Positions 24,001-37,720 are shown, numbered from the stretch's first letter. The stretch is DNA of 64,000 nucleotides from Hermodice carunculata (GCA_964020975.1 OZ026630.1:21864731-21928730); one strand, 5' to 3'. Notes: generated by a model from the sequence alone, not told the origin. Numbers and translations: made by a program.

Positions 24001-24769
24001 TTTGGTATCTATGGAGTTTTTCCCATGATGAAATAGTTTGAAAATAATCACCAAGCAAAAAACCACGCAGCTTTGTTTCCAAACTCTGAAGTTGGGAACT
24101 GAACAAAACCCTGACAAAGTTGTGTTAGCCACGCTAAAATCCTAGCAGGGTACATGTACGTCATTACTTGATGCCAGATTCTACTCTAAAGTTTCACTTT
24201 GTATATGGCTATATGGCTCCCATTAGGCATCATTTGAGCAAAATGTCGAAAGTTTCTTAGCAGTGCAAGAATATATTTCCAGGACCAATCATTTTAACAC
24301 AATAGGTCTTGGCTGATTCTGTCAATTGTATTAGCATCTTTTTCTGTATGTACTTTCATTTAAAACCATTTAAAATCTATGGTTGGTCTAATTCAATACT
24401 TTGGTGGTAAACATTTTCACTGCTATCTGTCTCCTCTAAGTGTTTGTCATCTTTTGCATTAATCTGTGTGTCTGGTATTGTTGTGTTCATTTGCCCTTTC
24501 CACCAAAAAGGCATTTACATAGGGTCTTGCCCTTTTTCCCAATTGTTATCAAATTATTACTGTTATGATATGCACTGTAATGTCCAATAAATGTGTTTAA
24601 ACCAAAGTTTCACACGTCACATGTACATCCCGGCTCCATCCTGGTGTGCACAAGGTACTCAGTTCATATACTGCATAACCGTTTTGATATGGCACTCGTA
24701 CATAGCTACCTGCATTGAACCATTCTTTGTAAGAATAGGGATTTGGTACAGTGGATATATGCATTTCCC
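24001..24769. other. Unassigned stretch
   Basis: AT-rich DNA with no recognised gene. Frames near 24591-24842 lack domains. Confidence 0.35.
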
Positions 24770-24820
24770 ATTTTAGCTGGGTGACTGGTGCCAAGGGTTG
24801 CAAGTTCGAGTCTCGCTCAT
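24770..24820 (+). mobile_element. Possible tRNA-derived SINE head
   Basis: TTAGCTGGGTGACTGG (A-box-like) lies about 30 nt before GCAAGTTCGAGTCTCGC (B-box-like). The spacing suits a pol III promoter, but no cloverleaf folds and there is no acceptor stem, so this is not a tRNA gene. A SINE fragment is possible; chance cannot be excluded. Confidence 0.3.
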
Positions 24821-24904
24821 TCTGAACATAAAAATATGACAATGATTTAAATCAAAGGCCAAAATTAATATTTGTTTACAACTTTGGACATACATAAAAT
24901 TGTT

Positions 24905-25099
24905 TCAAAACTTGGGTGTTATTCTGCAGATTGGTTTGACCCTTTCACCTGAGTAAAGATGCAGAGTAGATTTAGATGGACAAAGTTTTGTCTTATTCAC
25001 ACTTAAGTCAGAAAGCATTTGACATGGCATGTAATTACAGGTCACAGCCATATTAACCTGTAATTGTAGTTTTCTATATGTATCATCTCCGAAGGACAA
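24905..25099 (-). mobile_element. Fossil LTR-retroelement protease-like fragment (Gypsy-type)
   Basis: The minus-strand frame has a CNYMPCQMLSDL stretch and ends with STLHLYSGERVKPI, resembling the C-terminal part of a Gypsy-type aspartic protease (usual N-(V/L)-(M/L)-P then L..Y.GE.I..IG). It is short, isolated and broken. No long terminal repeats or reverse transcriptase were recognised nearby. Confidence 0.45.
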
Positions 25100-28000
25100 A
25101 GAGTCTGCAAAATTTCAATGGTATTGCACTCTGTTCTTCCTGCCTTCTGTGCACATCTTTTGTGGCTGCTAGTGACTAATGTACCTTTTTGTGATTTTTT
25201 GGAAAAGCCTTTTTTTCATGTATATGATTGCAAAATTGTATAAACAGACCAGCAGTCTTCTGTGTGATATACCACAGAAAGATGCCTCAGAAAATGTTCT
25301 CAGTTCTGATGACTGGCAGTTCTGTTCCCCAAAAGCTTCATAAGTTTAAACTAATGGATGTGTATCTTCGCATGCTGATGAGAGCAAGGTCTGGAACGTA
25401 CCTGTAGCTTGTTTTTGGGTTTCTTCCAGGTGTCATTTACAGTCTTGGCACATATGCACAAGATGGTAATTTGCATGCAAGTCTTCTTAGACAACTGTTC
25501 ATTCGAATTCTGATAAGAGTGTAGTTATTGTGTCACAAACAGAAAAGGAAGGATTTGTGGAGAAAGTTGACCCTGTCAAGCTTCAGTATATGAATGATCA
25601 GATTTAGGCGCCATTGGGGGACAAGACAATTCTTGAAATTAATGAATATGGATCATTTTTTCTGTACTATTTGAAAATTACTTCATTGGCTATGTTGTGC
25701 TGTGGGCTTTGTTCTCGGACTCATAGTTATAGTGGAGGTAGAGTGTGTTTATAATGATCCAGATTCATAAATATCACAAAAACGATGTAGGCCTACTTTA
25801 CTCTTTTGCTGTAAACTTAGCTGACTGACAAGTCGGGAGAACTAAAAGGTGATAGGCCTAACAGGTCTCTTTTTATTTTTGGCAGAAGTAATGAAATTTG
25901 TGTTTTGGGTGGTTAGGACTATACATTTTGGAAAAGAACTAGTGTCTGCAGTTAATGATGAATACTTCTAAGGTTGAGAGGACCGGTTTAAAACCACCAG
26001 TTGCCTTTTATGGGTGACTGCCTGTCTCAAGTCAGCAGTGAAATTTGGTTCTTCACATTGGTATTAGAAGAGAAATGTTGATGGTTTGGCAAGTCTGGAA
26101 TCTCTTTGCTGTCATTGTTGGGTTTGGAATTAATGAATATGGATCATGTTTTTTTGTACTACTTGGATAGGCAGCAGGAGAATGCTTTGTCCAATCATCC
26201 ATTTCAGTCAATAATATTGGTCTACTTGGAAGATTGGATGGGAATGCTATATGTGTTTTATGATTGTGTCCAATATTTGCCCTTGGCATGCAAGATCCAT
26301 AAAAGTGGCTCAAACTGGAAGCAGTGCAATGGTAGCATAACTGGTGCTACTGAAGTTACAGCCACAAGTGTTGGGCATTACTGTGATGCTAATATTGGAC
26401 AAGAGAGGTGTGCAAGCATATCTGAACAAACAGGCAGACACACAATCACAACAACAATATGACTTTGACCATGAGATACTTACTGCAGTTCTGCAAGTGC
26501 CAGACTTGATCATAATGGTTTACCAGTTGTCCCAACATTGCTATGCAGTGGTCACTATATATAGAAACAGGTCAGCATGTGTTGTCCAGATGGGGGCTTG
26601 AGACCAACCAAAATACAAACTTCTGTTTTTTCCACTTGTCCCAGATCTTCTGTCATACATGGAGATATAATTGCACTTAAAAGTGAGGACATTGCCCATA
26701 TGCATTTCCTGTGTTGAAGATCCTTCCTCAATTTCTGTGGAAGTTCAGAGAAGAAGAGAGCGAAGCAACCCTGCTAACCTTCAGATGCACAAAGAAAGGC
26801 TGGTTCCTTGATCCTAGGGAGTTCCATGTTGGGTATATTTAAGAATACCATCATAGGATGCGCTGCTTGTGGAGTCTGAGTTATCCAGGTGCCAAAAGAA
26901 CCCAGTAGTACTAAACCTCCATGAATGTCAGCTGTTACTTGGCACGTCCAGACAGCTGGCTCTTCACATCCAGTGCCAGAACCAATTGTCAGCGGTCATC
27001 TTTGAAGATCTAGGATCCCAGGTGGAACCTCATTACCAAGTGGCACAATAATAAGAAGTTGGCCCAATGGAAGCCCACAGTATAGAGTATTGCTGAATTG
27101 CTCATGCTCAAAGTTTGGGTTCAACTTTTTGGTCCAGATCTCAACTTATGAGCCCTCATTCAGAGCTTCCTTTACCTGTATGTGAGTTCACGAAATCTCC
27201 ATTTGTTAAAAGATAACCATGTTTTAGTATGCTGAAGTGCCCTAGCATCTAATGCCAGACAGAGCAAGTTTCATACTCTAAATTCTAATAGGAAATAGTG
27301 GTCAGGAAACAAAATTATGATACTCACCCTGAATATGTAATAATAATATAGGCATGGCAGTTTCCAGATATAATGTTGGTTATGAACCTATGGACTTTCT
27401 CCTTGACTTGCTCTCGAATCAGATACGTTCCTGTGTCCAGGGCAAGCAATGAAATAGTATATTAAGACTACATATGCCTCTAATGCAACAGATTCTTCTC
27501 ATTTAAGATAATTTCAAAGAATAAGAAAGAAAACAAAGGCAGGAACAAAATGTTTGTGTTGGCATAAAACACACATTTTTCAGGTATAAAAGTCTTATCT
27601 GGAGTTAAGTGTATAAAAAGCTAAATGAATTTAACATCTGTTAAATGCCATTCACCCTGTACACAAATTAATGGTGCAAAGCAGAGACAATGACAAGGCT
27701 TGTCAAGAACACTATGTGTTGTGAAAAATGTGTGATTAATCTGTAGTGTCTCCACCACTTACAGCTGGCTGCCCTTACCTTTGCATGACAACAGAGAAAA
27801 CTTGTTATGCTCACCTTACTGTAACTTGAAGATGGTGATCCCGCGCAAGAGGTCAATGAAATTTTTATAATGGTGTCTTGTCACCTGTGACAATGCACAA
27901 AACCATCATCATAAATTAAAATAGAAAATGCACTCGGTTCATCATCTTCAATTAGCCACTATTGTTGAGAAGTTGTGCCATCACAACAAGCAGTAACTAT

Positions 28001-28479
28001 ATCCCTTTTCAGTCTATTGGCGTCATATCGTTTGTCCTGCTGCTTAGTTCTAGGAAACTAAATTAGTCACATCGCAAAAATAGGTATTACATCGTATTCT
28101 TGAAAATAATACATGTATCATATAAAGATAATAATTGCACATCACCAATGAATGGGCATTGTTTCTATGGCTTCCACTGCCATTACTGGATGATCAAGTT
28201 AGTCGGTGTACTAAGTAGATTCTTTGCTTGGTGGTACTTGCGATTGCAAATGTTCCAATTTTTTTTTATTGGCTCTTCAATACAATGTAAAGAGATCATG
28301 TGCCAGAGCATCCCAGCTTGATACAAAAATCATTCTTTGTCTTTTGACTATGCATGATGTGTTGTTTAGCTTCTAATTTGTATATAAAAATGAAATTCAG
28401 TCGAGGTTATCTGACTATTTGGATTGGAGGAATTCCACCAGCTTTGAAGAGATTTCCCAAAATATTGTACATTGTTAAA
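25100..28479. other. Long stretch without a recognisable gene
   Basis: Several short open frames (26053-26601, 26869-27051, 27668-27856, 28100-28321) have no recognised domain. At 25806-25834 the reverse complement of the hairpin-element left end (GACTTGTCAGTCAGCT) occurs. A near-identical stretch of about 38 bp containing TTAATGAATATGGATCAT occurs at about 25635-25672 and again at 26127-26166, suggesting a small duplication or shared repeat. Confidence 0.4.
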
Positions 28480-28751
28480 TCTTCAAAACCTATGTGCAAT
28501 AGTATTCTTCTCCCTCAAAAGGGACAATGATCAGAATCATAAAGCTTAAGCTTGTACAGTTGTGCATTGTGAGCCAGAAATCGGTATTAGAAAGAAAATA
28601 AGAAGTTTTGTAATCTTGTTTCAAAAATACATTTGAAGGGTATGCTGTGAATTTATGACCAAATGTTGTCAGATATATCAAAATTCTCAGTCCAGCATAA
28701 CCAAGCAGTAGGTTTAACATTATTTCCAATATGCTGGTACACCAATACCCC

Positions 28752-29332
28752 TTAAAACACTCTACATTGAACATGGCATACTTCTTTCATCTTCCCCTCA
28801 ATACTTAATACAGGTATTGTAACAATATCTCTCGAATGTCTTCCATTTAATAACTGATTCCGTGCAGCAGAGATAGCTAACTGTATGGATAAATTTTCCA
28901 GGAAGCTAGTTTCCAAACCATGTTTCTCAAGCATGCATTGTTGAGATACAAATTTACCATTTGTATCTAGTATATCGTCAATAAGTTTAATTCCAGCTCT
29001 ATACCAACGTTTTAAAAGCAAAGGTTTCTTGCCTTTCACGCGGAGGTCATTATACCATAAGAATTCGTTTCAAACTTCAGTTCCATTATTTGGTACAGTT
29101 GTTCTTTTAAACTGATTCCAGTCAGAGGATTTTTGTAAAATAAAGGCACCTGCCGTGAACCATGAATGCAACATCCGGTTAAGAATAAATCAAAGGGCAG
29201 AATGCCTGAAGTGCATGTTTCCACTTTGCATCTTTCTCCAAAAATATATGCTTTACCCAATTTAGGAGTAATGACTTCAACTGGGACTTTAAATGAAGTA
29301 TTCTGAGTCGAATGTCTTTTTTTCATGAACAT
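28752..29332 (-). pseudogene. Tx1/L1-like ORF2, C-terminal fragments
   Basis: Two overlapping open frames (29036-29332 and 28752-29039). The second, with KPLLLKRWYRAGIKLIDDIL, is homologous to VFYKQWCENGIKIISDIL in the plus-strand copy at 18.8 kb, so the two LINEs belong to one family or sister families. No zinc-knuckle could be confirmed downstream (28490-28774). Confidence 0.7.
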
Positions 29333-29417
29333 AATTACATTTTTGACTTAAGGTCTTGTACCATTCCATGAAAAATCATGTATACACCCCTGAACAACAT
29401 AATGTCTTTTTCATCAA

Positions 29418-29780
29418 TTAAAATAGAGGATGCACAATACAGCAGTTGGATGCTGCAAAACTTTCAGAACTACATTTCTCCCAATAAATGAAAATGTTCC
29501 AACTTTCCTTACCTTCAGTACATCCTTTAAGGACTGTAACTATAAAATTGGGGGAGCTCATCGACTGTTCATTGTCACTAAAAGTAATACCAAGTGTGGA
29601 AAAAGATTCTACACACCATCTAACAGGCAAATCCCAATCAGGAAAATATTTTGCTCCTTCAATCAGTGGTGCAATTGTTTTTTCTAAGTTATATTTTAAA
29701 CCCGAACAGAAATAAAGTATTTCAACTCTTGTTACAGAATTTAGCTGATGGTACATCAGCCAAGAAGCAAATGATATCAT
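29418..29780 (-). pseudogene. Tx1/L1-like reverse transcriptase, post-catalytic fragment
   Basis: Open for 120 codons; contains EILYFCSGLKYNLEKT (usual F...SGLKIN..KT) and a LPVRWCVESFSTLGITFSDN stretch, corresponding to the (D)P(V/I)..LGI.F region. The LTDDI box directly upstream lies in another frame. Inactive. Confidence 0.75.
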
Positions 29781-31493
29781 CAGTTAGCTGACTAATTTGA
29801 TTAAAGTGTTACCAATATTAATACCTTTTATGTCATTGTTAGATCTGATGACAATAGGAAGAATTCCACAGATAAACCAAACAAAAAGGGGCAAAGGGAC
29901 ATCATTGACTGACTCCCCGAATTAATGAAAAGAACTGCACCGCATATCCATTAGTTACCACAATGGCAATGTCATTATGCATTAAAGACACCCATTTACA
30001 AAAGGAAGCACCAAAATTGAAGGAATTTAACACTCGATGGAGATATAACCATTCAACCGTATCAAACGCTTTCTAAAAATCAACCAATGATATTAGGGCA
30101 CACATATTTTTTTAAAGATTACTATATATTATAACATCTGAAATTAATCGAATATTTTCGCCAATGTGTCTACCTGAAATGTAACGTTTGGTCACTGTCT
30201 ATTAAGGTATGGAGGAATTTTCTTAAATGTGTTGCTCATACTTCAGCAATTATTTTATAATCAATGTTTAATCGGGAAATAGGCCTCCAATTCTTTAATA
30301 AGTACGTAATTTATCCCTTTTTTTTGGAATCAAAGAGATGATCCCTCTACGCGGATCACCAGATAATCAACCCATTCAAAAGCATAGTTAATGTTTCCGA
30401 TTACAAATTCCTTAATATTATTCCCAAATCATTTATAAAATTCAGCTGTGTGTTCATCATAACCAGGGCTTTTTCCATTTTTGAACGACTTCAATGCTTC
30501 AAAGCAATCAATTTCTGTGATCATGCCTTGACATTACTGTTTAGGTTGATCAGCAAGTTTAGGAACATTTTCATTTTCAAAGGAATGTTTAAAATAAGTT
30601 TCACTCTCAGTCTCAGCTTGTGAAGTATATAATTTTGAATAAAGTTTGTGCTGCAGTTCTAAACTTTTATCTCGCTGTGTCGCAAGTACGTCATCTGCTG
30701 TCTGTAATATTGTTTATGCCTTTATTCTTATAATTTCCTTTTTCCAAAGCATGAAAATACTTTGCGTTCCTCTCACCTTCTTCCATTCTTCTTGCATGTG
30801 ATCGTAAAATTACGTGCCGTGTTTAATGATCATTATTTTGAATTAATTCTGATTTGATTTCTTCTATTCTCACTTCTGCATTGTTATTGCCATCCAAACT
30901 AATTTCTAACTCCTCTTTTAATCGTTTTTCCTTTCCTCTAATCTTTTCAACCTTACACTACGAGTGTTTAATAGTCATGCACTCACTCTATAATCAATAT
31001 ACTTTTCACTAATCACCAGAAGTATATTTTTAACTTTCTGCACGTAAGTAACCCCCTATATCTATAATCAGCATACTTTTCACTCCGCGCCAGAAGTATT
31101 TCTTTAAATTTCTGCACATAAGTAGAATCTTTTAACAATGAATAATTAAATTTCCAAAAACCTTGGCCATGTTTACAAAATAAATTACCTTGCAGTTCTA
31201 GACTAATGATGCCTGTCTTCATTTAAGGTCTTATTCAGCCATCTGTAACAAGTGGCCTAAAAATGAAGAAATTAGCCAAAAATGCAATCTACATGGTATT
31301 GGAGGGTTTTTTGACTGCCATGCATACATACAAAGTTCAGGATTTCTCATCCGCCATATATCTGGAAGACCTAATTCTTCAAGGAGAAGATCAAATATTT
31401 GTTGCGCATATTTTGTTATCCTGATAGTTTGTCTTCCAGCACTATGTTTTTTCCTGGTATACCTGTAGCTGTAGTAAATTTTTTTCAAAAGAA

Positions 31494-31526
31494 AAAAGAA
31501 AAAAAAAAAAAAAAAAAGAAAAGAAA
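31494..31526. repeat. A-rich tract inside the LINE endonuclease
   Basis: An A-run of about 18 broken by G on both sides. It sits where the central endonuclease (about 100 residues) should be, between the IYAPT and DIWRMRNP blocks. Confidence 0.8.
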
Positions 31527-31905
31527 AACTCCAAGAAACTGCACCGCTCAACGTCAATTTTTTTTGTCGGAGCATATATATTGGTTGGGATGAAACGTGT
31601 ATCAATCAATGTATCTAGAATCAAAAGTCGCCCTTCCCTTTGAGAAATGGCATCTTGCACCTTAAAGTCAACATTATTCGGCATTATAATTGTAACACCC
31701 TTGCTATTGTGTGTTTCATGTGAAAAAATTGATGAGAGCACCCCACTCCTTTTTCAAGATACTTTCCTTTTCTGGTACACTATGAGTTTCTTGCAAAAAT
31801 ACATTTACCGTTAAAAAATATCTTGAGCCAGTGAAAGATTGATGTACGTTCGAACATATCTGCTAATCTTCTGACATTCAATGAAGATAGCCTAAAATGA
31901 AAAGC

Positions 31906-34900
31906 TTCCAGCTGAAAATGAATATATTAAGATGTATCACAGACCCTTTCTTGTGAAACCGTGTAATTATGATAGCAAAACAATATTGCGAATTGACATA
32001 TGTAATACTGATATATGAATGCTAAAACTCATTTGGCAGGACAAATCAAAGTAACTGAACGTTGAAAAGGACATATTGAAATTTTTAGCAATGTGCAACC
32101 TTGCACTGTGACATTTACAAAAAACAAAAGTTATTAGAGGAAAGCCTTGGGGGCACCACACTATGATGTAACTAGTACTATAGCTACAAAAGTACAGTGT
32201 GCATATGAACACAGCACAAGACACAAACCCCGGCATATCAGAACCAACCACACAAAATAAAAAAAGGAACTAAATATAAAAAAAAAATGAAAACAAAAAG
32301 AGGAATGGGTGTGCTGCGGGTAAATCAGGGCATGCCTGCAAGGGAAGACCATAAGTCCAGACTAAATCAACAAGAGGAAAAATAGAGGAAGACACAGAAC
32401 CCACCATGAGTCACCTTTGTAAAGGAAAAAAAAAGAAAATATGTCCAACTGATCAATACAGTAATATCCACAGTAATTTAGTGAGCAACACCCAGTGAGC
32501 TACTGCAGACATAAAAACCCACTGGTATATCATGTCGTAGCTGATTGATATCCCTGCAAGATACACAACGCTCTGTCACACTGACAAGGCAGTTTCACAT
32601 TGAACTTAACTACTGGTCAAAGACACACATCTAAATCTGCGAGACAATGTACAAATGAAAATTGAGTACTGAACATGGTTAAACGTACATGTATATAGAA
32701 AGATATATCTAGGCAGGCTTGTCACTAAATCACTGCCAATTTCTATTTTGAAATTGATGTACTGTTTAAAACATAAATACGAGAGAAAACATGGTCAAAC
32801 GTAACTGACAAATATCTCCACTCAGATAAAATAGGGTGTGTTGTTAATACATAATTTTGCACACAAGTGTTCATATATATCATTCAAGCAGGCAGACATT
32901 ACTATTTTCAGCATGTGCACCCACAATCAAAACCTGTATTTCACTTGGTACCAAAATTCGTAATATCAAATCAGTACTCCTCTTTTACTATTAGTGCAGT
33001 GTTTGATAAACATATATGTATATTCAATATGTCCGTCACACCAACCACCAATTAAATATGTTAAACTTCTTCAGCATTGTTCCATTTTGTTTCAGGACAA
33101 TAAAAGCGTAAACAAAGTAGTTTACAGTGTGCCAAAGGATTTAATTTCTTAGAAATACTGTGTCTATTACCCCTGCTAAATATATTTAATTTATGCTAGG
33201 ATTTGATTAAAAAAATTAACTGGATACAACCGAAAGTTGCACAATTACAACGATAGAACCGGCTTTTAAACAACTGCTTGACTACGATTGTCGCACCATT
33301 CTAAGTTTGTTTGAATATCCTCTCATGCCATAAAAACTAGGTGGTTTACCAGCTCAGACGCCATGCGAGATTCAGCCATAATATTAACCAAACACTGCGC
33401 TGGTCAGTATAAGTCAGATGTATGCAATTTTGGAGAAGAGAGTTTAGTGTGATTGAATGTTGTATTCCGCATCCTAATAATAAATTTCAAAGAAGATTGC
33501 TTCAATGTATCTGTCGGATAATGACAAAATGGGTCCACTGCACCTCTCGACATTTACGGAAAGGGAGAAAACACATAATACGCCTGGATCATTTTCATTA
33601 CTTCCTCATTAAAAAGGGACTATAGATGCTTGGTTCCAAGCCAGTAAAAATCGCTGGTATGATTTAGTTTAGCTTTACCATGTTGTTTTGATCACACATA
33701 CGATCGTAACGCGTTACACAGTAACTCTTATCTATCACTTACAAGTTGACAAACTCACATTCAAATATACTTTGGTGATTATAGTCTTGTTTCCTGATGT
33801 TGCCATTGGGCCAATTGCTCTTTCACGAAGCAGACTTTCGGCCTTACTTCATATCATTGCTCCATATAATATTTCCTCTTTTCAGTGAAGTTGGATACAT
33901 ACCAACAAAAATTAATAATTTAGCAAACTCACCTTTGGCGAACTCGTCTTTGTTGACTCTGCAAGTGACGTACATTCACAAAACCTTCTCCAGACATTTA
34001 AACGATACTATTTTTCAAGGTTATATGTTGACTTAAAATATCTACTCGACTTTATAAACAAAAAGAACAAGAGATCAATATTTAATAAGTGTCATTGGAG
34101 TTGATCAATGTGATAGAGATATTATGTTTAGTGATGCAGCTCCGCTCTGCCTGTACTGGGTATCCTGTGCCGATGACGTGTACGCATTATGCCCACCCAG
34201 CTCGCGTCACCGTCTGACGACCCCCACGCAGGCAGCTGGCACGCGCACTTTGGTTCAATTTAATGCTCTGGACACTGTTGTTCTGATGCCTGTGTTCGTA
34301 TATGCCACTAAGGTCAGAGATAAGCAGAGAATTACTGCTCAGGTATTGCTGTCACCAGTACTCTGCTGCAGACGAGCATAAATTTATTCTAGATGCACGC
34401 ACTGGCGGATTTATATCCGTGCCACTTTCAACATCAGGTAGGTAAATTCTATCAATTCCTCAATGTCGAGACTACTGTGGTGGCCTGCATGTGTTTCCAG
34501 TGGGAACTAATGATATTCAAATGGGACAAACATCATCGCAGTGGCTGGGTTTCGCTCCCGTTATATCAGGAGAAGGATTTGACAATGTTTACTGAAAGAG
34601 ATTGCGGATATCCTAAATTTACTTTTGAATATTCCAAGAAGCAATCCATTATTTATGATTATGTCATCGGGCTAACGTATTATTTAATGTGTGTACTCAT
34701 TCATTTGCTTTTGATATTGCGACAATGCGTGCCGAAAAGCTGCGATCCATACTGACAATTTGCTCACCGGGCTAAGCTAATTTCGACGAATTAAAGCGAT
34801 ATTAAGCTGCTTTATTTCTGATTTTTTTCTGGTGAAGCCCCAGGCCTCCAGAAGCAGACCTAGCTCGCTAAGGTTAAGGAAACCATTCTGGTCTCCAGTG

Positions 34901-37290
34901 CTTTGCTATTGACATGGATGTGTAATTATAAATTTGTCATGCAACAATATACTTGATTCGTTGGGAGATTGCGCACTGTATCAGCTTTGGAATGTCGGGC
35001 ACTGGTCCATTTTTAGCAATTAACGCCAAACATGCTATACAGATTCCAGATGGTTCCATCGAATGTGTGGCCTAATAGCCCGTCGCAATGAGATGCGGTG
35101 CAGCAGTATGCCCGCTGCGCCAGTATTGTATTAGCGTGCAGCAACACTTGGACAGTCTGGCCAATAATGCCAGCATGTTTTCTGCATCGGTCGTTATTGT
35201 CCTGAAAAATGGAATCTTAGTATCGACCGTCTGTTTTTGTGTCATTTTATCCTTCTATATGTTATTTGTCACTACTGATTTATATAGATAGCTCTGCAAT
35301 ACGCTACCTAGTGTCATCATGTGGGTATATGTGTACTCGTATGTCTTCTTTGTTCGAAATTAACACATTCATGTAGTATGCATACGCATGATCACTGGTC
35401 CTCATGCTTAACAATTCAAACGTGCTTCAATATTGAAGTTTAACCCAAAGCACGCTGCACCCTTCCTGACACTGAGTGTTGGGGGATTTTGCACACGAGT
35501 GTCCATGATACATGTGTAGGTTATGTCTCCATGCACCTTTTCGTCTCTTACAAAAACGTACTTAACATGATCAGACTTACGACTGAGTACAATTTATCTT
35601 GAAGATAAGGTAAATGGTTTTCCGTGACATATTTTGAAATCCTAACATTGAAATATACCTCATGAAGAAATAACACATGGCCTTTAACAATAGGTTTTCC
35701 GGATCGGATATCTCCATTGCTAGATATGCTTTTGATTATTGATGTTTAACGTTCCATAAACCGAGTGGAACATTTGTATGTATTTTCTAGCTTGGTGCAA
35801 TATGGTCCATTAAATGATTTCCATTCATGTTGTACCATCATCTTGCTTGATACAGCTCTAGTCTGGACGATATAGGCCGTCCATAACAACGACAATGACT
35901 CGTCCTTCATGCAAAAAATCCATATATTTCCCATTTTGAACGGATGCACATGGCTTCCCACCTACACGCGAACAAAACATCAATGATCTGGATCCCGTTT
36001 GAACTACCTTTAGCTTGTACTCCGTTGTTTCATTGAATGATAAACCAATATCACTTCCGAGTTACATTGACTTTATTCTCCTGAGATTAAAATTATTTTG
36101 CTCGTCAAGAAAATGTTATCGCAACAATCCAAGCCAGAGGTGCGTGAAAGCCACATAATTACATGCCTGAAAACGTTGGTGTATATAAATGGCGACTGAA
36201 TTTGACTCACGTGTCCATTCATTTTGTTATGACCTTTGTATGAATATACATGATATAATGCTTGAATTTAGTAATACTGCACATTTTTTCGTGTCTTTCA
36301 TTATTCATTTCGACTCCAAGACATTGTTAAACGTAGTTTGGAGAAAGAAAATCACGGATTGGAGGGAATGTCCTGGTAAAGCTACTGTCGCTGTCGATAG
36401 TGATCCGATGTAAAACATTAAAATTTGGCCACATTTTCTATTCAACCATTAAAACATTCATCAATGTATTAATGCACTGTTATTTTCTCCTGCAGAACAG
36501 GTAATAGCTATAGTGTACCATGTGGATTTAAAAACAGCCAATAGGGATATTTTGTCTGGTGATAATATATTTTGGTGTAAAATGTGGATTTAAAGAGAAC
36601 CAATAGTAATATTGTGTCTGGTGCTGTTATATTTTAGTTCAACATTTTCAGTTTTTCACAATGTATAGGGCGGATTCCATGTCACCTACCAAGAATATGT
36701 GACCTTTTACCTTGAGGCGAAAGGAAACTGAATTTTGCTGTGCCCTTTCACACGATATATAATTGCCCATATCGTTTCCCAAAGTAAGACCATACAGCTA
36801 TTTTACGGCCAATGCCAATAGATTTATGGGACAATGTACTTCATGGAAAGAATCCTCCAAATAATGGCAAAAGCCTTTTCAGTTTAAAAGACAAGACACA
36901 TAGAAGGCTGTTTGGTTAATCATGGCATGAAAATCATTCTATCCAAAATGATTTATGCTAAATTCGAGAGATCCATATTTAAGTTGGAGGTGGAAGTTGA
37001 TTTTCATAAAAACGTAATTTATATACCATGTGAATGTTAAATGTATGTAGTTTTGAATTGAAATAGCCACCATCATTGTATGTCATCGTTGTTGTTCTTT
37101 TTGATAATGATGATATTAGTATACTTGTAATATTGTTACCACTTATATAAAAAAACGCCGGTACTTTTGGACCTGTATCCACCATCGGGGCAACCTTTTC
37201 CCCTAAGCTCCATCTTTCACACAACAGGGTGGCTTGGCAAGTCCGAGTAGCGGTGCTACTTAATTCATAGGGGGGGGGGGGGCGCACTTC
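31906..37290. other. 5.4 kb without a recognisable gene or repeat
   Basis: Mostly unique-looking, AT-rich sequence. Open frames of 60-120 codons (31967-32251, 33422-33625, 34124-34755, 35088-35291, 35746-35961, 36189-36413, 36979-37287) show no domain, signal or repeat pattern. TTTAAA-containing duplicated phrases near 36520-36620 (TATTTTG(T)GTCTGGTG, twice) suggest a small local duplication. It may be intronic or intergenic. Confidence 0.4.
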
Positions 37291-37720
37291 AGTGTTTGAT
37301 ACAAAATCCCTATTCTGGGGCCCACTGTTGCCTACACCTGCTATTTGTACGACGTTGTATTTAAATTTTGAGGTAATGCTTACTCTGGAAAAGTCCCATT
37401 ATATGTACATTACGTTCATTCGACAAAGTAACCTTCCCTTAACACTAATCACACATATTTTTCCGATACTACCTCTTCAAAATATCGCATCGGAACTGAC
37501 CCATAATGGCTGCCATTTTGAAAATGGTGGATTCCGCACCCAATGGTTTGTAATATATGAGGATAGTGTTGAAACGATCGGGGGGGGGGGTATAATATAT
37601 GAAACTAAAAGTATATATTTTTAGATATATCAGAGCATCAATAATGGTATGGACGCGATTCACTTTTATATCCAAATAAAATGTTTTTTTGTGCAAATGT
37701 CCCACTGCACAAAAGGTACA
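37291..37720 (-). repeat. Dispersed repeat family R, copy 3 (reverse)
   Basis: Reverse complement matches the 3' part of copy 2 from TTGGATATAAAAGTGAAT to GGGACTTTTCCAGAGTAAGC, then a TTTTGTATCA end. It contains a poly-G of about 10 (37580-37589); another poly-G lies at 37269-37282 just outside. Confidence 0.75.

Larger units (their letters stand above)
28480..31905 (-). mobile_element. Tx1/L1-like LINE, near full ORF2 span, broken
   Basis: Minus-strand order from 31905: LSSLNVRRLADMFERT and FLQETHSVPEKESIL (endonuclease N-terminus), THNSKGVTIIM and FIPTNIYAPT (31442-31741), then GLPDIWRMRNPELC (31231-31605, endonuclease C-terminal part). Next come GKSPGYDEHTAEFYK (about 30480), DPRRGIISLIPKKRDK (about 30350), NWRPISRLNIDYKII (about 30294-30243), KAFDTVEWLYLHRVLN (about 30072-30020), SLIRGVSQ (about 29920), LTDDI (about 29785, degenerate catalytic box), FCSGLKYNLEKT, and a C-terminal part with WYRAGIKLIDDILD (28752-29039). 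The block order is that of Tx1/L1 ORF2. Many stops and frame changes occur. The middle of the endonuclease, including the usual GDFN block, is missing. Confidence 0.9.

Noticed and set aside
24775-24812. A tRNA gene
   Set aside because: A- and B-box-like words are present but no cloverleaf, acceptor stem or anticodon arm can be formed.
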